A stretch of 43,209 nucleotides of DNA from a virus, in the IMG/VR virus record IMGVR_UViG_3300036829_000040, positions 1 to 43,209 of that record, one strand, 5' to 3'. Position 1 is the first letter of the stretch, and each line of letters starts with the position of its first letter. The notes beneath the pieces were generated by a model. That model had not been told where the DNA came from, searched no databases, and was given only the letters and a program-made list of their open reading frames with translations. This document shows, piece by piece, positions 12,260 through 18,641 of this stretch. The position numbers and the translations under genes were made by a program.

Positions 12260-12345
12260 CAGTGCGGCACAGTCGAACTCACGTAGTAGATCAGCAAAAG
12301 CATTGCTGTGTAAGCGATTATGATCGCCAGCCACAGCTTCCACAC
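12259..12345 (-). CDS. tiny membrane protein, 28 aa
   Basis: GTG 12345 starts one base after the stop of the upstream gene. The product MWKLWLAIIIAYTAMLLLIY is a single membrane segment with a short polar end (VSSTVPH). Like its downstream neighbour it is only supported by gene packing and hydrophobicity. Function unknown. Confidence 0.5.
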   Translation of the reverse strand: MWKLWLAIIIAYTAMLLLIYYVSSTVPH

Positions 12346-12346
12346 G

Positions 12347-12757
12347 CTATCTCACCGGCTCTGCTATCGGCGGCTGGCAGCCAAGCTGGACGCGCTGTTG
12401 ATAGATCACGTGGTATTGCGCGTCGTAGCGAGCCGCATTCGATGCCTTGGCACGCTGCTCCGGTGTATCCGCTGAAATGAACAGCGTGTTGAGGTTGCAC
12501 TCAGCCTCATGGATGGTGGACTGATTATCCGAAACCTGTTGCTGTAGATGGCTTTGCTCGTTGAGGATGACCCCGAACGCCACCGTCAACGAGATGTCGA
12601 GCACCATTCCGATGACAGCCACCCATGTCATGATTCGCATTCTGCGAACGGAGCGTTTCAGGTCGGCGTAAATCGCTTCTCCACGTTGCAGACTCGCGAT
12701 GTTCACGCCCAGCTCATCGAGCAACTGTTGCGCGCGAGCCTCATTGTTCAGCGGCAT
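12347..12757 (-). CDS. membrane protein with coiled-coil, 136 aa
   Basis: ATG 12757 (MPLNNEARAQQLLDELGV) is chosen over the longer form to 12793 because the latter overlaps the upstream gene more. A cytoplasmic helical N-terminus of about 40 residues is followed by one membrane segment (MTWVAVIGMVLDISLTVAFGV) and an external helical region with two cysteines. This layout suits a lysis-cassette accessory or spanin-like protein, though no lipoprotein motif is seen. Confidence 0.65.
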   Translation of the reverse strand: MPLNNEARAQQLLDELGVNIASLQRGEAIYADLKRSVRRMRIMTWVAVIGMVLDISLTVAFGVILNEQSHLQQQVSDNQSTIHEAECNLNTLFISADTPEQRAKASNAARYDAQYHVIYQQRVQLGCQPPIAEPVR

Positions 12758-12863
12758 CGTCTGCCTCCTTACGTTCGTGTTGCACCAGTTCAACCACGTC
12801 GTCTATCTGTTCGCGAATCTTGCGTAGTAGCAACAGGACTGGGTCGTGTTCTTCATCCACCAT
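12741..12863 (-). CDS. small helical protein, 40 aa
   Basis: ATG 12863 overlaps the end of the upstream membrane protein gene; the stop overlaps the start of the next. The product begins MVDEEHDPVLLLLRKI and continues as one charged amphipathic helix. Probably a peripheral partner of the adjacent membrane proteins. A longer in-frame ORF to 13028 is a shadow of the upstream gene. Confidence 0.55.
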   Translation of the reverse strand: MVDEEHDPVLLLLRKIREQIDDVVELVQHERKEADDAAEQ

Positions 12864-13155
12864 GATGCCTGTCTTCAATCCTTCTCTCAATCTCGCGTTC
12901 TCGTAACAGGCTTTGCACGTCGGCCATAACCCGCGACACATCGGCCAAGACAAGCAACGATTGTTTCTGCCTGTCTTCCATGCGATCCCGAACAGCCGAC
13001 GCCTCGATGCGGAGTTGGTTACGTTCATCCTGACAATCTTTCAGCGCTGCGGCGCTGGACTGGATTAGCAGCTTGAACACGTAGCCGATGATCGCGCCCA
13101 GCGTCATTGCGACGAGGCCAGCCAGCCCGTACTGACCCCACGTTACCGGGTCCAC
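12853..13155 (-). CDS. membrane protein with long coiled coil, 100 aa
   Basis: GTG 13155. One N-terminal membrane segment (LAGLVAMTLGAIIGYVFKLL) is followed by about 65 residues of charged helix (KDCQDERNQLRIEASAVRDR...), an N-in or N-out single-span protein with a coiled coil. It sits immediately downstream of the holin-like gene, in the place where actinophages often encode a lysis accessory membrane protein. Exact role unknown. Confidence 0.65.
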   Translation of the reverse strand: MDPVTWGQYGLAGLVAMTLGAIIGYVFKLLIQSSAAALKDCQDERNQLRIEASAVRDRMEDRQKQSLLVLADVSRVMADVQSLLREREIERRIEDRHHGG

Positions 13156-13239
13156 CTTAAAAGCCTTTCAGGAGTGGCCATTGCTGGCTCCCAGCGCCAC
13201 GCTGAGCGACTTTTAGGTGGAACCCGGCTAGGTGGTGCC

Positions 13240-13446
13240 TTAAGCAGCCTCATGCTTGCCAGCAGTCTTGTTGGCTGGCCCGCCCGCTACCGCTCCGGTA
13301 GTGCCGAAAACCGTTACAGCCCACAGCGCCCAACCCGAAGCGGTTGTAGGCCATGGCTGTCCGGTTTCTACCCACAGCACAACTGCAGGTAGCACAACGG
13401 TGCTGCCGAACGACAGGATCGCTTTCCAATATGCTTGCCACTTCAT
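13240..13446 (-). CDS. holin-like protein, 68 aa
   Basis: ATG 13446 has the strongest ribosome site in the region (AGGAGG, 8 bases upstream); a GTG at 13455 is inside that site. Two membrane segments (ILSFGSTVVLPAVVLWV and WALWAVTVFGTTGAVAGG) joined by a short loop with a PTTASGW turn, then a basic tail, fit the small two-span holins of mycobacteriophages. Holins set lysis timing by opening the membrane. It lies just after the secreted hydrolase and one gene cluster away from the endolysin. Confidence 0.75.
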   Translation of the reverse strand: MKWQAYWKAILSFGSTVVLPAVVLWVETGQPWPTTASGWALWAVTVFGTTGAVAGGPANKTAGKHEAA

Positions 13447-13458
13447 AACTTTCACCTC

Positions 13459-14316
13459 CTAACAGGGGGAATCGCCGGGAGTGAAATACCCGCCCTCACA
13501 TGGCTGTTCGCCGAAGAAACTCGGAACCGGCGAATGTACCGGCGTCAGCTCAGGATTCACAAATGGATTATCCTGCGGCGGAACAGTAGTTGGCAGCGGA
13601 TCGCCGTAAACCTCTTGTTTCACACCGTCGCTGGTTTTGAAAGTGGCTGTCGGCGAACCGGACTGGATGAAATGCTGCGGCGGCTGATCATCGCAACCAT
13701 TCAAGCAAGACAGGTTGACAATCTCAGATGGAAGCGATTGCGTTGCGTCATCGGCGAATCCGTCGTTGACGTTGAACCTGTTCTCACTACCCGCTACCTG
13801 ATCAATGTGTGTCGGAATAGGAACGAACGGTGCGCCGATGTTGATTCCGATACCGACGATGCCTGCCTGTCCGCCGAACACGCCTGGCTTGCCCCACGCG
13901 TTGCCCTCAGTGATGACATGTGTGTTGGAGCCTGGCTTGTCTGCTCCGACATCGTTGCCGACGATGGCCACTGGTGCCGCGCCAATCGAGAAGCCGTGCA
14001 GCGTGCATTGCTCAACACCGTTGGCGCAGTTAGCGTCCCACGCTTGTCGGGTCACAGCGACACCCTGATCAATCGCCACGTTCGCAGGCGTGCTGCCGAG
14101 GTACGGTGCGAAATCGCCGTCGCACGTACCGAATTGGACCGCCACACTGTGACGCCCAAGCTGTTCGTTACCGTCCGCATGCTGATAGCTCTGCGATGTG
14201 CAGTCAGTGTTTCCGCCAACCCAGATGTCCGTTTGAGCCAGCGCCAACACAGCGGGCGCACCGAAAGACAATGCGACACCGGCCATTGCAGCTAGAATAT
14301 ACTTTTTGGTAAACAT
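13459..14316 (-). CDS. secreted PE-PPE-like serine hydrolase
   Basis: 285 residues from ATG 14316. Residues 1-27 are a signal peptide (MFTKKYILAAMAGVALSFGA..., cleavage near ALA-Q). Residues 107-113 read HGFSIGA, a nucleophile elbow G-x-S-x-G with Ser110. Around 184-207 VNDGFADDATQ and then a LNG turn match the Y-D-G-F-A-D region of the mycobacterial PE-PPE (alpha/beta hydrolase) domain. Six or more cysteines suit an exported protein. No cutinase-type LysB was found, so this may be the esterase that attacks outer-envelope mycolyl or other lipids at lysis. The C-terminal 50 residues are Pro-rich. Activity is inferred. Confidence 0.65.
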   Translation of the reverse strand: MFTKKYILAAMAGVALSFGAPAVLALAQTDIWVGGNTDCTSQSYQHADGNEQLGRHSVAVQFGTCDGDFAPYLGSTPANVAIDQGVAVTRQAWDANCANGVEQCTLHGFSIGAAPVAIVGNDVGADKPGSNTHVITEGNAWGKPGVFGGQAGIVGIGINIGAPFVPIPTHIDQVAGSENRFNVNDGFADDATQSLPSEIVNLSCLNGCDDQPPQHFIQSGSPTATFKTSDGVKQEVYGDPLPTTVPPQDNPFVNPELTPVHSPVPSFFGEQPCEGGYFTPGDSPC

Positions 14317-14323
14317 ATTAAGT

Positions 14324-14345
14324 TATCCCCCTTTCATCGGGGATA
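14324..14345 (-). promoter_or_regulatory. hairpin over the ribosome site of the secreted hydrolase
   Basis: Leftward RNA UAUCCCC (14345-14339) pairs with GGGGAUA (14330-14324) around an 8-base loop; the GGGG arm is the ribosome site of ATG 14316. Pairing would hide that site, suggesting translational control of hydrolase synthesis. Confidence 0.45.
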
Positions 14346-14392
14346 CCGTTTTCTTCTGTCCCGCAACAGGATTAGTTGCGAAAGATTTGGTG

Positions 14393-14398
14393 TATGCT
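14393..14398 (+). promoter_or_regulatory. -10 box of a leaderless rightward transcript (candidate)
   Basis: TATGCT lies seven bases before the ATG at 14406, so transcription would begin at or next to the start codon. No ribosome site precedes the ATG, which fits a leaderless mRNA as is common in actinobacteria. No good -35 hexamer is visible at the usual distance. Confidence 0.45.
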
Positions 14399-14405
14399 GA
14401 TCGCC

Positions 14406-14678
14406 ATGACGAACGAGCTGGCCAACAAATGGTGGCCGCTACCGCCCGAAAAGTTTTTTACCGCGCAGCGAGCACCAGACATATGGTTCGCGGATGAGCT
14501 GCCGCCTACGTTGCAGGACGAAATGCGCAGTCCTGTTGTGACACAAGCGAAAGCGATGCTGGCGTTTCAGATTTATCAGCAGCTCATGATCGGCGAACGC
14601 CGACAGATCATGCAAGCACAGACGCGCAGATACGCGCAGGCCCGCTCACACATAGGCAAGCGGGCCAAACGGCACTGA
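14406..14678 (+). CDS. lone rightward gene of unknown function, 90 aa
   Basis: The only credible plus-strand gene. ATG 14406 is preceded by TATGCT seven bases away and no ribosome site. The product begins MTNELANKWWPLPPEKFF, with Trp/Pro-rich N-terminal part, then helices (VTQAKAMLAFQIYQQLMIG) and a very basic C-terminus (RRYAQARSHIGKRAKRH). It converges on the lysis gene at 14689-14784, and the stop lies in palindrome copy C. An opposite-strand gene with its own promoter inside a late operon would be expressed independently, perhaps in a lysogen or early; no domain recognised. Confidence 0.65.
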   Translation: MTNELANKWWPLPPEKFFTAQRAPDIWFADELPPTLQDEMRSPVVTQAKAMLAFQIYQQLMIGERRQIMQAQTRRYAQARSHIGKRAKRH

Positions 14679-14692
14679 AACAAATGGTTCAG
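14675..14692. repeat. 18-bp dispersed palindrome, copy C, at convergent stops
   Basis: CTGAAACAAATGGTTCAG. Its left TGA (14676-14678) is the stop of the plus gene and its right TCA (14689-14691) is the stop of the minus gene. One arm mismatch relative to a perfect palindrome. Confidence 0.6.
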
Positions 14693-14784
14693 TTGATAAA
14701 GAAGCGCTTAATGCTGGCGCGGTAATCCCAAGAGACACTTGCGATTACCAGCACTATCAGCAGAAACACGCTGAACCCGATCAT
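14689..14784 (-). CDS. small membrane protein next to endolysin (possible holin), 31 aa
   Basis: ATG 14784 overlaps the endolysin stop as ATGA. The product MIGFSVFLLIVLVIASVSW is one membrane segment, followed by a basic tail DYRASIKRFFIN. A single-span protein coupled to an endolysin is a natural holin or antiholin candidate. It may cooperate with the two-span holin-like protein at 13240. Confidence 0.6.
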   Translation of the reverse strand: MIGFSVFLLIVLVIASVSWDYRASIKRFFIN

Positions 14785-15671
14785 TTTGTGTTGGGCTTGA
14801 CAACCTCGTCGGCGATTGCGTCGACCAGCGTACGGTCCTGTCCCGCAGCGTTTTTCCCAAGCTGCGGCCAAGGCTTCGCCACCTGATCGCGCACGTCTGC
14901 GAGCGCATCGACAACTGTTCTGCCGCCGAGCTGCGGCCAGCCTGTCGCCTGGTCAGCCCGATTCGGGTCTGTCGGCCCGAGAAGCTGATCGCTGATAAGC
15001 CGCACGCGGGCAAGCAATTCGGCCTGCTCTGCATCGTTGAGTGCCATGAGCCATCCTCCTGTTTGATAGTACGTCCATTGTCCGAAATCTTGTTGCAACG
15101 ATTCGTCGTAATCGCATTGCACGCCACCGACATTGACGTACATGCCGCCTGGCCTGTTGAAGTCCTGATAAATGTGTGCACGTGCCTCACGATTGGGTGG
15201 CCAGCCTGACCATGCTGAGGTCTGCCAGCCCCACCGTATAGTTCCATTGTCGAAGCAGCGCTTGACAACCCAGTAGCCACCGTAGACGCCAACGTTTTCC
15301 ACGCCGAGCACTGTGGCAGCGCCGCGCAGGTAGTCGTCAATGGCTCCCTGTTGGCCTGGTGTTGCGTCGATGTCGCAACTGAAATAGATTGGCCTGTCAC
15401 GTCTTCCGCCGCAGACAAGTACCTGATTCAGTCCAGCTTGTGCATCGTATCGTCCTGCATCGAAACCGGCTAGCATCCTGTCTGCCGTTGTCTCCCAGTT
15501 GGATACGATGTCCACGCCGTTGGCGAGCAAGTCGCGTGCCTCGTCGGGTAGTAGCAGCTTGCCGGGTAGGCTTGGTCCGCCGTAAGTCAGGTAGCGGCAG
15601 ACGAAATCGTAACCGGCGCTTTTGATTACAGCTCCGCTGATTCTGCCACCTGCGTAGTCTATTCCTCTCAC
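14781..15671 (-). CDS. endolysin with DUF1906 glycoside-hydrolase-like domain
   Basis: 296 residues from GTG 15671, overlapping the zinc-ribbon gene stop as GTGA. Residues 1-200 (RGIDYAGGRIS, FVCRYLTYGGPSLPGKLL, DIVSNWETTADRML, PIYFSCDIDATPGQ, VGVYGGYWVV) are the TIM-barrel-like DUF1906/Rv2525c domain, related to GH25 lysozymes. The C-terminus has two copies of a P-Q-L-G...T-L/V-V-D-A motif (GWPQLGGRTVVDALADV and the end), as in mycobacteriophage lysin A wall-binding regions. Expected to cut peptidoglycan glycan strands or a related bond at lysis. No signal peptide, so it would need the holin. Confidence 0.85.
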   Translation of the reverse strand: MRGIDYAGGRISGAVIKSAGYDFVCRYLTYGGPSLPGKLLLPDEARDLLANGVDIVSNWETTADRMLAGFDAGRYDAQAGLNQVLVCGGRRDRPIYFSCDIDATPGQQGAIDDYLRGAATVLGVENVGVYGGYWVVKRCFDNGTIRWGWQTSAWSGWPPNREARAHIYQDFNRPGGMYVNVGGVQCDYDESLQQDFGQWTYYQTGGWLMALNDAEQAELLARVRLISDQLLGPTDPNRADQATGWPQLGGRTVVDALADVRDQVAKPWPQLGKNAAGQDRTLVDAIADEVVKPNTK

Positions 15672-15778
15672 TGTGTCTCCTTTTCAACGTTGCCGCAGTT
15701 AGGACAATACCACGTCAGGCAATAGGTCATTTGGTCGCCGCAGATCCCACAGGGATGGTCGGGACACTCGATAGTCAT
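15668..15778 (-). CDS. zinc-ribbon microprotein, 36 aa
   Basis: Short gene read from the sequence between the HNH endonuclease and the endolysin: ATG 15778 to TGA 15668. The product MTIECPDHPCGICGDQMTYC then YCPNCGNVEKETQ contains CxxC pairs (CGIC, CPNC), a compact zinc ribbon. It is coupled to the endolysin start (GTGA). Function unknown. Confidence 0.6.
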   Translation of the reverse strand: MTIECPDHPCGICGDQMTYCLTWYCPNCGNVEKETQ

Positions 15779-15780
15779 TG

Positions 15781-16107
15781 CTATTCCCCCTCATTGGGGA
15801 TGAGGTTCGCTGTGCCCGCGAGTACGGCTTGGTTGTAACCGCTGAGTGCTATCGCGGCGCGTTTCCTGTTCCGCAGTGATAACGCAATTGTGAAGCGCCC
15901 GTTGACTTTCAGGTCATGCAGCAGTGCGTGGACCGCATAGTGGCAACTGTCGCAGAGGCTCACAAGGTTGGTGGCTTCCGTCTTGCCGCCACATACTTGC
16001 GGCAGAATGTGATGCCACACGTAGCGTATAGGTTTGGGTGAATGATACGACGAGACAACGCAATTCGTCGCATAGCCGACAGGGGGAAGGTAGCCGGAAA
16101 GGTTCAT
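15781..16107 (-). CDS. HNH endonuclease
   Basis: ATG 16107 overlaps the upstream stop as ATGA; the longer in-frame form to 16314 is a shadow of the YegP-like gene. 108 residues: VWHHILPQVCGGKTEATNLV is the HH-containing first half of an HNH motif, and SLCDSCHYAVH supplies the zinc CxxC and final histidine. Basic C-terminal half (LRNRKRAAIAL). Phage HNH enzymes may assist packaging or be homing nucleases; its place inside the lysis cassette rather than beside the terminase suggests a free-standing homing type, but that is inference. Confidence 0.8.
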   Translation of the reverse strand: MNLSGYLPPVGYATNCVVSSYHSPKPIRYVWHHILPQVCGGKTEATNLVSLCDSCHYAVHALLHDLKVNGRFTIALSLRNRKRAAIALSGYNQAVLAGTANLIPNEGE

Positions 16108-16307
16108 CGCTTGCCGGGCTTTCGTGTTGCGAGGTTGCCACGCTTGGTCAGATCCACTACCTGATCGTTTGGGAATGCTTTGCGCGCAGCGCGTTTCGCG
16201 TTCCACTTGCGTCTGTGCGATTCTCCCTCGGCGGTGATTGAGCCGTTGAGAGCTCGTCTGCGCCAACGGAATTGACCGGCTGTGTCGCGGTAAATCTCTA
16301 ACCTCAT
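16104..16307 (-). CDS. YegP-like (DUF1508) protein, 67 aa
   Basis: ATG 16307 overlaps the peptidase stop; its own stop overlaps the HNH start. The pattern RLEIYRDTAGQFRWRRRALN and then G-S-I-T-A-E-G-E-S-H and NAKRAARKAFP matches the DUF1508/YegP fold (strand F-E-I-Y-x-D, G-x-Y/F-R-W-R, then a helix). Function of this family is not established. Very basic C-terminus. Confidence 0.75.
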   Translation of the reverse strand: MRLEIYRDTAGQFRWRRRALNGSITAEGESHRRKWNAKRAARKAFPNDQVVDLTKRGNLATRKPGKR

Positions 16308-17077
16308 CGCACACTGCGTAGCTGTTTGATGTAGTCAGTCAGCTTGGCGTAGTTGAACCCTTGCAGGTCAACACCGTTCGCCAGTTTCTCCGGTGTCAGA
16401 TACGCGTATGCCTCGTCTGATGTCTGAGCGTATGCGCCGAGCGTCAGTTCGACTTTCGCGCCCCACGATACGATGACCGGCCTGTGATCGCGGAACGACA
16501 CCGCCGAAATATAGTGCCCACCAACATAATCCGGACTTTTGAGAGCGGGCCAGACACGACCACCCTGCGAAAATAGGTCCATCCATTGCTGCGGGAAGTT
16601 GACGCCGATACCGACACCATCGAAGTAGTATGCGGCGTAACGCAATTGATCTGCATTCCCCGGTTCAAGGCTGATGTAAGCACCGATCTTGTGTGGCTTA
16701 CCGTGATCGTCCAGAAACCCAACCTTGCGTCGGTATGAAAGCCATTGCGCGACATCGGTTCCCTGATCTGTTGGATTTTCACCCGTCGTCGGGTCTATCT
16801 GTGACGGGTCGTAGCCGGTCCATTCGTAGTTCTTGAGCGTCGTCGCGTCTGAAATGTCGACTGTCTTGCCGACTTCGGCGTTCCACAGCATGATTTCATG
16901 TTTCGCGCCCGCGAACACACAGTCACCGGCTACGTCGTTGCCGCCCATGCCCCACCGTCTGATCAGCTTCTCATGCCCGAAATTGGCTGGCGGAGCGGCC
17001 ATCTGGGAGATGCTAGCGAAGTCGCTGAATTTGAATGTGACCGCGCCGGGTCGTGCCGGTTGCTTACCTAGTTTCAT
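16304..17077 (-). CDS. papain/C39-like cysteine peptidase, probable second lysin
   Basis: ATG 17077 (MKLGKQPARPGAVTF) overlaps the small membrane gene stop as ATGA; the 14-codon extension to 17119 is excluded. 257 residues. GNDVAGDCVFAGAKHE places a nucleophile Cys53 at a helix start, SPDYVGGHYISAVSF gives His188, and IVSWGAKVEL resembles the papain N-S-W-G strand with the Asn replaced by Val. This is the C1/C39-like cysteine peptidase layout. In mycolata phages such domains act on peptidoglycan peptides within lysin A; here it is a separate gene near the DUF1906 lysin. A tail or polyprotein role is the alternative. Confidence 0.7.
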   Translation of the reverse strand: MKLGKQPARPGAVTFKFSDFASISQMAAPPANFGHEKLIRRWGMGGNDVAGDCVFAGAKHEIMLWNAEVGKTVDISDATTLKNYEWTGYDPSQIDPTTGENPTDQGTDVAQWLSYRRKVGFLDDHGKPHKIGAYISLEPGNADQLRYAAYYFDGVGIGVNFPQQWMDLFSQGGRVWPALKSPDYVGGHYISAVSFRDHRPVIVSWGAKVELTLGAYAQTSDEAYAYLTPEKLANGVDLQGFNYAKLTDYIKQLRSVR

Positions 17078-17163
17078 AGCCGATCCCTTAGTATTGGCCA
17101 ACCTTGATATTTGATCCACTCATAGACCAAAATTGTTGCTACGCAAATCAATACGGTTTTCAC
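17074..17163 (-). CDS. tiny membrane protein, 29 aa
   Basis: GTG 17163 overlaps the stop of the preceding tiny gene (GTGA) and the stop overlaps the peptidase ATG. The product MKTVLICVATILVYEWIKYQ is a single membrane segment with a basic end. Supported by two overlaps; function unknown, possibly lysis related. Confidence 0.55.
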   Translation of the reverse strand: MKTVLICVATILVYEWIKYQGWPILRDRL

Positions 17164-17267
17164 CAGCCGTACTCCTGTCGTCCGTCCAGTAGTTCAAAGC
17201 TGAGCCACACTGCTATCGGTGACAGCATCAGTCCTATCGCCGCGCCGATGAGTATCGCCTTGATCAC
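17160..17267 (-). CDS. tiny membrane protein, 35 aa
   Basis: GTG 17267 overlaps the previous stop (GTGA) and the TGA at 17162-17160 overlaps the next GTG. The product MIKAILIGAAIGLMLSPIAV followed by WLSFELLDGRQEYGW is one membrane segment with an acidic C-terminus. With its neighbour it forms a pair of coupled single-span proteins ahead of the lysin genes, a possible holin/antiholin pair. Confidence 0.55.
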   Translation of the reverse strand: MIKAILIGAAIGLMLSPIAVWLSFELLDGRQEYGW

Positions 17268-17542
17268 GGTAACCATTCCAGGCCGTGCGGTACCAGTGTC
17301 GAATAGCCGTCATTGGGACTGACTTTCAGTGCGAGGTCGACCATTGCCTTGATGACGTTCCCGCGTGGCGGCTGATCAGCCGCTGCGGCAGGCACTTTCA
17401 CGTTCTTGTGTTTCGCAGCTTCCAGTGTCCACACTCCGTTGATGCGTTCGGCTGAAACGATGGCGTCGAAACTGTTGCTGTCTACCAATATCATTCGGTC
17501 GCCTGCGCCACCGATGATCTGATGGTCTGTCTGTACGTGCAT
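17264..17542 (-). CDS. hypothetical protein, 92 aa
   Basis: ATG 17542 has ribosome site AGGAGA; the longer in-frame form to 17626 runs inside the upstream fibre gene. Begins MHVQTDHQIIGGAGDRMILV with strand-rich sequence (SFDAIVSAERI, VWTLEAAKHKN) and a C-terminal helix. Possibly a small structural or accessory tail protein; not recognised. Confidence 0.6.
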   Translation of the reverse strand: MHVQTDHQIIGGAGDRMILVDSNSFDAIVSAERINGVWTLEAAKHKNVKVPAAAADQPPRGNVIKAMVDLALKVSPNDGYSTLVPHGLEWLP

Positions 17543-17549
17543 GTCTCTC

Positions 17550-17897
17550 CTAGACTGTGATGCTTGGTGTGACGTTGATACTAGCACCTGCACCTGAGAC
17601 GATAACGTTGCCGCCGCTGAATGCATTCGAGCCTACGAACGTTCCGGCTGTGACAGCCGAGAAGATGCCGCCCTCTGTGTATGTGCCTGCGGCACAAAGG
17701 ATGTTGACCTGTGGCCCGGTGTTGGTGCCGGTGCTGTTAGGTGTCCACGGTGTTGATTGCACACGAGAATAGCCGCCACCTGTCGCCTCGTTAGCACCGG
17801 TCGTACCACCACCGGCACCGGTATGCAGACTTATCCAGTTGCCCAGTGCAGCAACAGCATTGGATGCTACTTGATGAGTGTTGTTCGGAATTCCCAT
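17550..17897 (-). CDS. small tail fibre-like protein, 115 aa
   Basis: ATG 17897. The protein is Gly/Thr/Ser rich (HTGAGGGTTGANEATGGGY) and ends in short strands (AFSGGNVIVSGAGASINV), typical of a small fibre or receptor-binding tip. Related short proteins follow fibre genes in many actinophages. It belongs to the minor tail cluster. Confidence 0.65.
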   Translation of the reverse strand: MGIPNNTHQVASNAVAALGNWISLHTGAGGGTTGANEATGGGYSRVQSTPWTPNSTGTNTGPQVNILCAAGTYTEGGIFSAVTAGTFVGSNAFSGGNVIVSGAGASINVTPSITV

Positions 17898-17912
17898 GTT
17901 TGATTCTCCTTT

Positions 17913-18641
17913 TTATGCTACGCCCGAGAAGTGGCGCAGCCGTGTGATGGCCGTGTAGGCACCACCAGAGTTGTTGGAGTTAATGCCCCAGCCGATTTGG
18001 TTTGGGATGATGAAATCTGTTCGCCCGACACTATGAAAGATTATCCAGTCAATCGCATTGTAGGAATATTCGAGGAATCGAGTAGTTGCATCGTCGCGGA
18101 CTCGAAGCCAGTTGGGGATGCCCCTATTGAGAGTGGTTATCGTTCTTTGAAGATAGTCAGCGCTAAAAGCGGTGACACTAGTCCATTTTATCGATCTGAG
18201 TATCCAACCGCCACTTTCGTAATAGGACCCGTAAGTAATGATGCTGCCACCGCCGGAATTTTTCAGAATTATGCCGCTACCTGAAATATTGGTTCCAAGA
18301 CTAACCCAATCGAAATAAAACGTCGCCGTGTAACTGCTTGCCGGGGTGAGGGTTCGGAGTTCGCCTTTCCATGCGTCTCCCGTGCTGGACGCTAGCGAGC
18401 TGACGCGACCGTTGATATCGGTAGTGACCGTACCGGAGTTCAGTGCTGACCAGCCAGCAGACGGCGGGAAGGTGAAAGGCACATCTGTCCACCAGCCCAG
18501 AGCAGCCCACGAAGTGACGCCATCTCCCAACTTCATATGTCCGAGCGTGGTGTCTAGTCCCGGTTCACCAAGGGCTAGAACAGGATTGACCGATGCCCAG
18601 TTAACGGACGTATCGGCTCGAACTTGTATCTGATAACTCAT
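17913..18641 (-). CDS. tail fibre/tropism protein with MTD-type N-terminal domain
   Basis: 242 residues from ATG 18641. The first 55 residues (QVRADTSVNWASVNPVLALG, EPGLDTTLGHMKLGDGVTSW) are the repeated fibre-attachment motif of the Mtd/gp37-like N-terminal domain (G-E-P-G-L-D...K-x-G-D-G). The remainder is strand rich with an aromatic pattern like a lectin or concanavalin-type domain. A receptor-binding fibre is likely. Confidence 0.75.
   Translation of the reverse strand: MSYQIQVRADTSVNWASVNPVLALGEPGLDTTLGHMKLGDGVTSWAALGWWTDVPFTFPPSAGWSALNSGTVTTDINGRVSSLASSTGDAWKGELRTLTPASSYTATFYFDWVSLGTNISGSGIILKNSGGGSIITYGSYYESGGWILRSIKWTSVTAFSADYLQRTITTLNRGIPNWLRVRDDATTRFLEYSYNAIDWIIFHSVGRTDFIIPNQIGWGINSNNSGGAYTAITRLRHFSGVA

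Noticed and set aside
13435-14295. Long plus-strand ORF (286 codons) opposite the secreted hydrolase
   Set aside because: Arg/Cys-rich composition, no ribosome site, and the minus frame has a signal peptide and catalytic motif.
14708-15418. Minus-strand ORF of 236 codons overlapping the endolysin
   Set aside because: Shifted reading of the endolysin with Ser/Arg-rich, non-domain sequence.
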